From Trileptium ribeirensis (Eukaryota; Nematoda; Enoplea; Enoplida; Thoracostomopsidae): a stretch of DNA of 64,000 bases. Under the pieces are notes generated by a model, which worked only from the letters and a program-made list of their open reading frames with translations, had not been told where the DNA came from and ran no database searches. Where the stretch lies: NCBI GenBank assembly GCA_030248225.1, contig JASANE010000546.1, positions 1 to 64,000 on the forward strand, read 5' to 3'. Below are positions 45,828-52,228 of the stretch, piece after piece. Positions within the stretch are counted from its first letter, which is position 1; the number at the start of each line of letters is the position of its first letter. A program made the translations under genes and the position numbers.

Positions 45828-47117
45828 CATTTTATTCCAAAATACTTCTTTATTTGAGTTTATGTTCAATTCAGCTGTAAATTCTCCCATTGCGAAAACC
45901 ACAATAGCCTTCTTCAACTCCTCTACAAAATCAATAGAAAGTCTAAGTTGTCCATCTGGTGGGTTTGAAAGATAATTGCAATCACTGCTATGATCTCTGC
46001 TCAAATCAATACAAAATATTTGATAACCTGCACCATGTCGAAAGCCAACTTCAGTTAATCCTAAATTCTCTGTTCTACCGTTCAATGCATATAATGTATT
46101 ATAAAACAATCTCATATCATTACCAGCCTTACACGGTAAAGATATATTGCACGGGTATCTATCGTCATTCATAAACACGGTAAAACTATTCATATCTGGT
46201 AAACTCAACTTAAACAAGTTTGATTTTGGTGCACCAGCATATGCCTCTTGTGTTATTCCCCAAATGTATATTCTACGGGGTAATGATCCTTCAAAAATTG
46301 TCCAATCCACGTTTTGTAATCCTTTATTTACTGAAAGGGTTTGAATCTTGTACCGTATACTAGGAAATTTGACCCCACTACTATTTAAAATTTTATCTTG
46401 ATATTCCAGAGCTTGTTTTGTCAGCCTTGCTTTTGGTATATAAAGTTTAAAATCGTTTATTCTAACTAAAAGTTTATTAGCTGGTTCATGCAATAATATC
46501 AATGATGGTGAACTTCGAGTAAATTTAAACTCTAGTCTACTTTTCGGGGGTAAATAAGTCGGTGTTAACTGTGAGTCTGTAATGATGGGAAAGTAAAGTT
46601 CACATTTTTGTGACAATGAAGTCAAAGCATTCCTATAAACTGAGCCTTCGTTATCTTGTAGATCATCAAACATGTACGTCTGATCTGGTTTATAGAGACA
46701 CCCTGCTAAATATTGTTTTCTTTGCTCTTCACTCATATGTAGCATGTACAGCACATAAGTCATCCAAGGGTAATGCTTTTGGTTAAAGGTTATTGGTTCT
46801 CCATTAATTTTCATTTCAACTGAAGAAAAAAGTGCGTAGCCAAACATATTGCATGGTGTAAATTTAAGATTTGCCTCTTTAATCTCTTTGCCATCACCCT
46901 TTATAATTTGAAATTCAATATATGCAAAAATTTCTGATATATCAACTAAATCAAAAGCACTTTCACCAATTTTAAAACGAAACGAATCATCCGTATCTAT
47001 GCTTGGTAACGTTGTTTCACATGCGACTTCCACCAGCTGTGTCGAGATGATCGATTGCTGAACGGGGTATTGATTCCCCTGCCAGTTAAGTTTTTCGACG
47101 CCGCATTCGTTTGCCAT
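45822..47117 (-). CDS. Major capsid protein (double jelly-roll)
   Basis: 431 residues, close to the usual Polinton capsid length. The mix is typical of this family: an N-terminal QSIISTQLVEVACET segment, long strand-rich blocks, the WMTYVLYMLHMSEEQRKQYL helix region, LPPKSRLEFKFTRSSPSLIL, and PRRIYIWGITQEAYAG in the second half. In other Polintons this protein is predicted to form hexon-like trimers building an icosahedral shell around the packaged DNA. The frame is intact. Its start overlaps the 50-residue basic gene by 32 nt and is preceded by the late motif 35 nt upstream. I assign the family from the pattern, not from a structural match. Confidence 0.85.
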   Translation of the reverse strand: MANECGVEKLNWQGNQYPVQQSIISTQLVEVACETTLPSIDTDDSFRFKIGESAFDLVDISEIFAYIEFQIIKGDGKEIKEANLKFTPCNMFGYALFSSVEMKINGEPITFNQKHYPWMTYVLYMLHMSEEQRKQYLAGCLYKPDQTYMFDDLQDNEGSVYRNALTSLSQKCELYFPIITDSQLTPTYLPPKSRLEFKFTRSSPSLILLHEPANKLLVRINDFKLYIPKARLTKQALEYQDKILNSSGVKFPSIRYKIQTLSVNKGLQNVDWTIFEGSLPRRIYIWGITQEAYAGAPKSNLFKLSLPDMNSFTVFMNDDRYPCNISLPCKAGNDMRLFYNTLYALNGRTENLGLTEVGFRHGAGYQIFCIDLSRDHSSDCNYLSNPPDGQLRLSIDFVEELKKAIVVFAMGEFTAELNINSNKEVFWNKMS

Positions 47118-47238
47118 GTTTGCTTTTCTTCTTCTTACGATCCTTTTTAAGACTTTTCTTCTTTACAGTTTTCTTAACGTTTTTGAGTGCTACTGCACTT
47201 AGTTGCCTTGATGAATTGAAGCATAAAGGTAGCGCCAT
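47086..47238 (-). CDS. 50-residue highly basic protein, putative virion core peptide
   Basis: A complete frame from ATG at 47236-47238 to TAA at 47086-47088. About half of the residues are Lys or Arg, concentrated in a run around VKKKSLKKDRKKKK and closing with KRMRRRK. Small proteins of this type condense DNA in adenovirus cores (pVII, pX), and similar genes sit beside the capsid gene in adintoviruses; the role here is inference. Two facts support it as a gene: the late motif stands 36 nt before its ATG, and it sits exactly between penton and capsid genes. Codons within it also form the late motif of the capsid gene (the AGT CTT AAA AAG stretch). Confidence 0.72.
   Translation of the reverse strand: MALPLCFNSSRQLSAVALKNVKKTVKKKSLKKDRKKKKSKHGKRMRRRKT
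47146..47152 (-). promoter_or_regulatory. Late-type motif before the major capsid gene
   Basis: TCTTAAAAAGGATC, 35 nt before the ATG at 47117, embedded in the coding sequence of the basic peptide. Confidence 0.75.
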
Positions 47239-47267
47239 ATTGATGTATAACACTTGCATTAATCCTT

Positions 47268-47274
47268 TTTAAGA
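47268..47274 (-). promoter_or_regulatory. Late-type motif before the basic peptide gene
   Basis: TTCTTAAAAAGGATT, 36 nt before the ATG at 47238, starting 3 nt after the penton stop codon. Confidence 0.75.
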
Positions 47275-47276
47275 AC

Positions 47277-47891
47277 TTATGAGAACTGTAACCTAATGAC
47301 CATTTTTGCTCCTTGAAAAAACTCCACTGGTTTGAATTCACAGTCTAATACCTCAAAACCCAGCACTTTAAACATACAATTATTCAAGTCTAACGATATA
47401 GTATTTTTGGGTGCTGATATTACATGTAGCAATGGTTTATATCTTCCATTAACTAATCGATCTTTTACAAATGAGCTCATAAGAAACGTAGGTTTGTACA
47501 CTTTGAGATCCACACATTTATTCCCTGCGTGTCTACCATTTTTCAAATGAGGGTTTTCGAAGCCAAACAACTCCTGAATTTCGGGAAATAATTTTATTTC
47601 TGCGTTATCTAGCAAATATACACTAACCATGTCACAGCATGGGTTGACAGTAAACTCAATGCTGGTACTGAACATGTTTAGGTATGAGAGTAGATTATCA
47701 ATTGTATAGTATCCTTTTTCAACCTTAAATTGTTTCCACGACTTGTTTGAAAAATACTCAACGGTGCCTCCCCGTATGTTTACATACCTATCGGGAAGCT
47801 GTACATCCATTACTCTAACTCTGGTTGCACAAAATGCCGTTGGAAACTCAACAGCCGGTTCGCTCAAGTCACAAACAACTACAACTTCCAT
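47277..47891 (-). CDS. Minor capsid (penton-like) protein
   Basis: 204 residues from the chosen start MEVVVVCDLSEPAVEF. The all-beta pattern with segments such as YVNIRGGTVEYFSNKSW, GYYTIDNLLSYLNMF and the Asn-Cys-Met ending matches the single jelly-roll vertex protein of Polintons, which closes the five-fold corners of the capsid. An upstream in-frame ATG at 47963 exists, but it lies inside the TBP-like gene. The late motif stands 35 nt before the ATG at 47891, the same distance as for other genes, so I prefer that start. The neighbouring basic peptide and capsid genes form the morphogenesis block. Confidence 0.75.
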   Translation of the reverse strand: MEVVVVCDLSEPAVEFPTAFCATRVRVMDVQLPDRYVNIRGGTVEYFSNKSWKQFKVEKGYYTIDNLLSYLNMFSTSIEFTVNPCCDMVSVYLLDNAEIKLFPEIQELFGFENPHLKNGRHAGNKCVDLKVYKPTFLMSSFVKDRLVNGRYKPLLHVISAPKNTISLDLNNCMFKVLGFEVLDCEFKPVEFFQGAKMVIRLQFS

Positions 47892-47910
47892 TATTGATGA
47901 TAAGAGTTTA

Positions 47911-48417
47911 TTAAAGCCTTTTAAGAATATTATACACTGTATTGCACAACAAATAAAAATCATTTGTATATTTACATCCAGTAACTACCACATTCCCACT
48001 ACTGAAAATCAAAGCTATACCTTTATTTAGGGTTAATTTCATGCTATTATGCAATTCGGTTTCATACATTACGGGGTAACTACCTCTTAGTTGCTCGTAA
48101 AGACGTGATAAGTTTATTTTAAATCCACTTCTTAGTAAACCAGCTACATTTACAACATGTTGTTCAAGTTTTGAAAAGCACTGATAGTCCAATTTTTGCA
48201 ATTTTTCTCTCGCTCTATTAAAAATTTCATTTCCTTCAAATTCTGACCTAACACCAACTAATACAAGCTTTCCATTTGAAAAAGTTAATATAGTTCCTCT
48301 AGGTTGAAATTTCCAAATACCACCATTAAACCGCAACATATCATAATCAAAGTTATCAATTTCACATGATAAGTACATCAAGTCAACACTACATCCAATG
48401 TTCGTTGTTATTGTCAT
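47911..48417 (-). CDS. TATA-binding-protein-like protein encoded by the Polinton
   Basis: 168 residues made of two repeats (about 7-79 and 88-168), the saddle plan of TBP. The matching strands are RGTILTFSNGKLVLVG followed by the REKLQKL helix in repeat 1, and GIALIFSSGNVVVTG followed by NTVYNILKRL in repeat 2. The stirrup phenylalanines (LTF-SNG and LIF-SSG) that wedge into DNA are kept. VVNVAG and YPVMYETELH correspond to the second-repeat motifs around the DNA-contacting Asn/Val and the PELFPG loop, though that loop's Phe is replaced. The frame is intact. It follows the NADAR gene by 5 nt without its own promoter motif, so both are probably read from one transcript started at 49061. Its last codons (ATT CTT AAA AGG) contain the late motif of the penton gene. 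A longer open frame to 48909 is a shadow of NADAR. Confidence 0.82.
   Translation of the reverse strand: MTITTNIGCSVDLMYLSCEIDNFDYDMLRFNGGIWKFQPRGTILTFSNGKLVLVGVRSEFEGNEIFNRAREKLQKLDYQCFSKLEQHVVNVAGLLRSGFKINLSRLYEQLRGSYPVMYETELHNSMKLTLNKGIALIFSSGNVVVTGCKYTNDFYLLCNTVYNILKRL
47920..47926 (-). promoter_or_regulatory. Late-type motif before the penton gene
   Basis: TTCTTAAAAGGCTT, 35 nt before the ATG at 47891, inside the last codons of the TBP-like gene. Confidence 0.7.
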
Positions 48418-48422
48418 ATTAG

Positions 48423-48926
48423 TTATTTCGCTTCGTCTCGAATTTCCATCCAAAGTCCACCCAAAATGTTCTTTCCTTTCCATTTCTCCACGTCCTTGCT
48501 GTTTGCATCCTGAATGTTGATCCCGATTCCCCAATATTGATCCCATTCCGACGCCTCCGCTATGATTGCTTGCTCCGTTCCGATCAATGCCGCTCGCACA
48601 TGAGGTAGTTGCTCCAACTTTGCCCGTAGTCCAATCATCATTATTGACGCCGCATTGTCGTACCATTTCTCCGCGTCGAAGTTTTTGATCTGACGACCCA
48701 GCTTCTTCTGTTGTGACGGTTTGAATGTTGACATTATTAATTGATATGTTTCCATGTCGTTGAAGAACCGCGCCTTTTCGCTTTGATACCATTGTTCCAC
48801 GCAATTGTACTTGACACCGTTGATCAATATCCGTCCCACATTGAAGTTGCTGAACACGCTCCATCCCGAACGAAATAAGACGAGTGGTGTTCCGTCGGTT
48901 GTTGTACAATATTTAGTATGTTCCAT
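48423..48926 (-). CDS. NADAR (YbiA-like) domain protein of the Polinton
   Basis: 167 residues, almost entirely one NADAR domain: VFSNFNVGRILINGVKY near residue 25, NCVEQWYQSEKARFF with the conserved Glu, the helical middle, AEASEWDQYWGIG, and GKNILGGLWMEIRDE at the end. Characterised NADAR proteins are N-glycosidases that remove ADP-ribose from guanine or act on riboflavin intermediates. Its role in a Polinton is unknown; reversing host ADP-ribosylation is a plausible inference. It is intact, is the first gene behind a TATA/initiator promoter (its ATG is the first in a 135-nt leader), and is followed 5 nt later by the TBP-like gene. The leader also contains three TATTAAATA words (48930-48985). 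Confidence 0.85.
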   Translation of the reverse strand: MEHTKYCTTTDGTPLVLFRSGWSVFSNFNVGRILINGVKYNCVEQWYQSEKARFFNDMETYQLIMSTFKPSQQKKLGRQIKNFDAEKWYDNAASIMMIGLRAKLEQLPHVRAALIGTEQAIIAEASEWDQYWGIGINIQDANSKDVEKWKGKNILGGLWMEIRDEAK

Positions 48927-49057
48927 GTTATTTAATAGTATATTACTATTTAATAATGTTAGCTAATATATTGCTACTATTTAATAAAATCGTAACAATG
49001 CTTTAGATGGAGAGCGATTAAACAAAACACGACCAATTTCAATGAAAGCAAAACTAA

Positions 49058-49117
49058 GACTGATCAGCTTTTGAAAATACACGTCTTTATATAGTTGTAT
49101 GCTCGATTTTGATTGGT
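49058..49117 (-). promoter_or_regulatory. CCAAT, TATA and initiator: promoter of the NADAR-TBP unit
   Basis: ACCAATC (49117-49111), TATATAAAG (49093-49085) and TCAGTC (49063-49058), with the initiator A at 49061, 32 nt from the TATA start. This is a textbook host RNA polymerase II layout. No ATG occurs between 49061 and the NADAR start at 48926. Confidence 0.68.
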
Positions 49118-49126
49118 TGATGCCTT

Positions 49127-49133
49127 TTTAAGA
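49127..49133 (-). promoter_or_regulatory. Late-type motif without its own reading frame
   Basis: TTCTTAAAAAGGCAT overlaps the stop codon of the 49128-49547 gene. No ATG follows at the usual distance. It lies just upstream of the CCAAT/TATA promoter, so the NADAR-TBP unit may have a second, late promoter. Confidence 0.5.
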
Positions 49134-49547
49134 ATAAAGTGTTCTCCATTTAGTTTTATGTTCCACAGCTCTACTTTTTCTCCCCCTCCCAAATGCTGAT
49201 AGGGGTACACTGCCTAGTAGCGTTTCAAATTTGTCGGAGTCAAGAGGTCGAGGGGGTGAAAAGTTAACATCTGATACAAAGTACTTGACCAAATCAAATA
49301 TGTTGGAACCAACAGTTTTATCCGGGTAAATCACTTGGTTGTTATCATTCAACCTTAAATCTTTTATATTGTTTAACATTAATTTAGCTTTATTTCGTAA
49401 ATTTTTAGGAAACATTAGCGACAAGTCTGGTTTTTCTTTGCTTTCGTAAACAGTTACTTCATTTCTAACTGGTACTTTATCCTGCAGCCCACCATTTTTC
49501 ATGACATCTAGCCAACTTACTGGTACCACCGCCATTTTACGTGCCAT
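49128..49547 (-). CDS. Conserved-type Polinton protein, function unknown
   Basis: 139 residues with a basic start (MARKMAV), a TVGSNIFDLVKYFVSDVNFS segment and FETLLGSVPLSAFGRGRK near the end. The order NI-x-DL-x-x-Y...RP...F...VPLSA is one I associate with an unnamed small protein in animal Polintons; no function is established. It overlaps the preceding gene by 11 nt (start at 49547, stop of the other at 49537) and has no late motif of its own, so it is probably translated from the same RNA. Its stop codon is the TAA in a late-type motif. Confidence 0.65.
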   Translation of the reverse strand: MARKMAVVPVSWLDVMKNGGLQDKVPVRNEVTVYESKEKPDLSLMFPKNLRNKAKLMLNNIKDLRLNDNNQVIYPDKTVGSNIFDLVKYFVSDVNFSPPRPLDSDKFETLLGSVPLSAFGRGRKSRAVEHKTKWRTLYS

Positions 49548-49812
49548 AATGTTTATTAAAGTAATTAATCAAATACTTTACAACAGTAGGTTTAAGCAAC
49601 TTTTTCTTTCTTGAAACCGAAATGCGTTTACTTGCAATACTTTTAAGACCTTTACGTTTGGTTTTGGGGTTTTGTACTATGTTATATGCAATCTCCGCAA
49701 ATGCGTGAAGTAGAGATAGAGGTGCAACTTTGATAACAGCTGAAATAACTTTAGACGATGATCCACCAAGAAACTTTAACGCTGGTAAATTACGTTCAAT
49801 ATTTCGAGACAT
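49537..49812 (-). CDS. Small basic Polinton protein (virion-associated family)
   Basis: 91 residues. The pattern NLPALKFL...APLSLLHAFAEIAYNIV...KRKGLKSIASKR...SRKKKLL fits the short helical, Lys/Arg-rich protein commonly encoded next to capsid genes in Polintons and adintoviruses, which is thought to be a virion component. The start at 49812 is supported by the late motif 36 nt upstream. The gene is intact and overlaps the next one by 11 nt. Confidence 0.68.
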   Translation of the reverse strand: MSRNIERNLPALKFLGGSSSKVISAVIKVAPLSLLHAFAEIAYNIVQNPKTKRKGLKSIASKRISVSRKKKLLKPTVVKYLINYFNKHYGT

Positions 49813-49841
49813 AATGCGAATTATATTATGAATAAATCCTT

Positions 49842-49848
49842 TTTAAGA
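49842..49848 (-). promoter_or_regulatory. Late-type motif before the small basic protein gene
   Basis: TTCTTAAAAAGGATT, 36 nt before the ATG at 49812. Its TAA is the stop codon of the ATPase gene. Confidence 0.75.
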
Positions 49849-50601
49849 ATATACAAACAACTGTTCATCGTCCGGGAATATATTCTGTCGTACCCTCAAT
49901 ATATTTTCAGTTGCTGGTTTCAAATCAAGAAATAAATAACCAAACGGTTCTCTTGTTGCTTGCTCAAATGCGCTTGATAGAAAGTTTGGTTTAGAAGGCC
50001 ACATTTGCCTTCCCAAGGTATGTATCATTGACTGATCTCGAAAGTTGGGAAACAAGACCATATACTGAGCATTGCGGGTGATTGTTCGCATATACTTGCC
50101 CTCATGGTACAAGTTTTGGGTTACAAATATCGTACTGAGCTTGTTGTGACGCATGCGAGAAAACGCTGCTGCAAGCTTTTTATCATTTGCTGCCTCTATC
50201 ATTAGATCATCCAAAACACATACAGTGTTACCATCGGTGGTTGGAAACTCTATGGGTATACCTTCGTATAGTTCTAAATTTGGTATCTCGTTCATCATAT
50301 TACTATAAATATCTTGAAAAATGCTATAACAGTATAAAATTTTATCTATCTTTTCATCAAATAGCCCATGTTTCAATAATCGATATATCCATCTAGTTTT
50401 TCCACTACCAGTTTGTCCGCTTACGACGCATGTGAATGGTAGCTCCAATGGTAATAGTACGCTATCAGTATCACAACTTTGAACGTCAACATGACAAATT
50501 GATGACACAGTTTTCGGTTGAGCTCTACAAGTTTTCTTATGTCTATGCAAATGCTGACGAGAAGTGTAAGCACGATTGCAGTCGAGACATACATGATCCA
50601 T
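49843..50601 (-). CDS. Genome-packaging ATPase with N-terminal zinc finger
   Basis: 252 residues. Residues 5-25 form a C2HC zinc finger (CLDC...HLHRHKKTC). A P-loop follows at 62-69 (GQTGSGKT) and a Walker B at about 127-133 (VCVLDDL), then SRMRHNKLSTIFVTQNLYHEG, the sensor region of FtsK/HerA-type (A32-like) ATPases that pump DNA into capsids. The family assignment is firm. The added finger is less usual and may guide DNA recognition, since PolB of this element carries fingers as well. The frame is intact and the late motif lies 35 nt upstream of the ATG. Confidence 0.9.
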   Translation of the reverse strand: MDHVCLDCNRAYTSRQHLHRHKKTCRAQPKTVSSICHVDVQSCDTDSVLLPLELPFTCVVSGQTGSGKTRWIYRLLKHGLFDEKIDKILYCYSIFQDIYSNMMNEIPNLELYEGIPIEFPTTDGNTVCVLDDLMIEAANDKKLAAAFSRMRHNKLSTIFVTQNLYHEGKYMRTITRNAQYMVLFPNFRDQSMIHTLGRQMWPSKPNFLSSAFEQATREPFGYLFLDLKPATENILRVRQNIFPDDEQLFVYS

Positions 50602-50629
50602 TGTTTATGTAAGCTGTTAATTGCTCCTT

Positions 50630-50636
50630 TTTAAGA
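50630..50636 (-). promoter_or_regulatory. Late-type motif before the ATPase gene
   Basis: TGTCTTAAAAAGGAGC, 35 nt before the ATG at 50601. Confidence 0.75.
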
Positions 50637-50639
50637 CAT

Positions 50640-50985
50640 TTGTACCCCTGTGTATCTCTATTCTATGCCTCTGTTGTGCACCCATATTCTGTACCCCTAT
50701 AGGTCTCATTTGAACCTCCATGTACCCCTGTACCCCTTTAGGTGCCACTTGTACCCCTATTCTGTACCTCTATGTGCCCCTATTATGCACTCTTACGGGT
50801 ACGCATTGTAGCTCTATGGGTACGCTTTGTACCCCTATTCTGTACCCCTACAAGTATGTTTGAACCCATATGGTTACACTGTATACCCATATTCTGTACC
50901 CATCTAGGTGCGTTTTGTATCCCCATGTACCCATGTTCTGCAGCTCTACGGCTACGTTTTGTACCCTTAAATAGGTCGCAAATCG
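50640..50985. repeat. Degenerate minisatellite (GTACCCCTATTCT words)
   Basis: About 345 bp of repeated TGTACCCCTATTCTGTACCCC and TACGGGTACG-like words between the ATPase and integrase genes, overlapping the last codons region of the integrase by a few bases. It is the only sizeable non-coding spacer inside the element. Confidence 0.75.
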
Positions 50986-52028
50986 CGTTCATGTACCCAT
51001 GAGTTCATTGATTTGGGGTACCCCAACCACTTGACTAGGTATTCTGTACCTTCCTTAGTCTTGCGTTTACGTATTATTTTTTCAATCTTATAGGTATCAT
51101 CTGCAACATATACTTTTTGAAGTTCCTGAGTATAAAATCTACCTAAAATAGTTTCATTATTTGCATCATTTATCTCATATACCGGAGGGTTGAATGGAAG
51201 TTGATTATTAACTGTAAATACTTCACGCGACCAAAGCTGATTGAAGCCACGCTCAAACGGTAAACGTTCTTTGCTTATTCGTACAATGTCTCCGAGTTGA
51301 AATTTATATCGTACTTCAATGTCGTCAGCCGGGAATAGTTTATCTCGTATTTCTTCTTCATTATCTACAGACACTTTGGAAGGAACATATCCATAGCGAT
51401 TTTCGGTGTTGTTATAGCTATCAACGAATGACTGCAAATGGTCTACATATCGTGTCGTGTTATTTGCTGTAAGAAACTTGTAAATTTTACCTTTAAGAGT
51501 TCGTATAAAACGCTCAGCCATACTTGCCTTAGTTTCTTTATTCTTTGCTGTATATACGTTAATACCTTTAGTTTTACAATAGTCATAAACTAAACTATTT
51601 ACAAACTCTTTACCATTATCGGTTTGAAAATTTTCGGGTTTACTTGTTTCAAATACTTGTTTCAGTGCTTTGAGAATTGTGGGTGCTGTTTTATTTTTTA
51701 CTGGGACAACCCATGCATACTTTGAAAAGCAGTCAATTACAATTAGTAAGTACTTGAAACCATCGTTATATGCTGAAAGATTTGATATATCCGCCAAATC
51801 AGCCTGATAAAGATCACGCAATCCTTTCACAACTGTGCGTCGTCGCTTAAATCTAAGTCTTCGGGGTTTATGTAACGTGTGTGTTTCTTGTGCTCGTAAC
51901 CAGTCTTGTACATCTTTCAACTTAACATTTACACCACGTTTACGAGCCTCATGATATAATTTCGATGCCGTAGAAAATCCAGCAACATTAGATGCATCAT
52001 AATAAATCGACTTTAGCTTGTCATCCAT
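50967..52028 (-). CDS. Retrovirus-like integrase with C-terminal chromodomain
   Basis: 353 residues. The catalytic triad is D77 (YQADLADI), D137 (QTDNGKEF) and E172 (MAERFIRTLK); the last two are 35 residues apart, the DD35E spacing. An SH3-like part follows (FQLGDIVRISKERLPF), then a chromodomain at about 308-353 (EYLVKWLGYPKSMNSWVHERDL), which in relatives steers integration to modified chromatin. This is the integrase type of Polintons. The frame is intact and the late-type motif lies 39 nt upstream. Confidence 0.93.
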   Translation of the reverse strand: MDDKLKSIYYDASNVAGFSTASKLYHEARKRGVNVKLKDVQDWLRAQETHTLHKPRRLRFKRRRTVVKGLRDLYQADLADISNLSAYNDGFKYLLIVIDCFSKYAWVVPVKNKTAPTILKALKQVFETSKPENFQTDNGKEFVNSLVYDYCKTKGINVYTAKNKETKASMAERFIRTLKGKIYKFLTANNTTRYVDHLQSFVDSYNNTENRYGYVPSKVSVDNEEEIRDKLFPADDIEVRYKFQLGDIVRISKERLPFERGFNQLWSREVFTVNNQLPFNPPVYEINDANNETILGRFYTQELQKVYVADDTYKIEKIIRKRKTKEGTEYLVKWLGYPKSMNSWVHERDLRPI

Positions 52029-52228
52029 TGCAACTGTATGTTATGAAAACAGCAGTAGCTTTTAAGACATTCCTGCATGTTTAACACCTTCCAGTGCGCA
52101 GGTTGTCTATATCAGCTCGAGCGAAATAACAAGGTTGATAACACATTTTATTAAAACAATACATATAACACATGACATAAAATCATAGATATAGCACATA
52201 GTACGATAATACACAAATATTCACTGTT
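52029..52228 (-). other. Spacer between polymerase and integrase genes
   Basis: 200 bp without a frame of interest, apart from the late-type motif at 52061-52067. It would hold the 3' end of the polymerase transcript. No hammerhead core was found here. Confidence 0.5.
52061..52067 (-). promoter_or_regulatory. Late-type motif before the integrase gene
   Basis: TGTCTTAAAAGCTAC, 39 nt before the ATG at 52028. Confidence 0.65.

Noticed and set aside
47892..47963. Upstream start for the penton gene
   Set aside because: It lies before the late motif and inside the TBP-like gene; the start at 47891 has the standard 35-nt spacing.
47911..48909. 332-codon frame extending the TBP-like gene upstream
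   Set aside because: Residues before the ATG at 48417 are a shifted reading of the NADAR gene and show no protein-like pattern.
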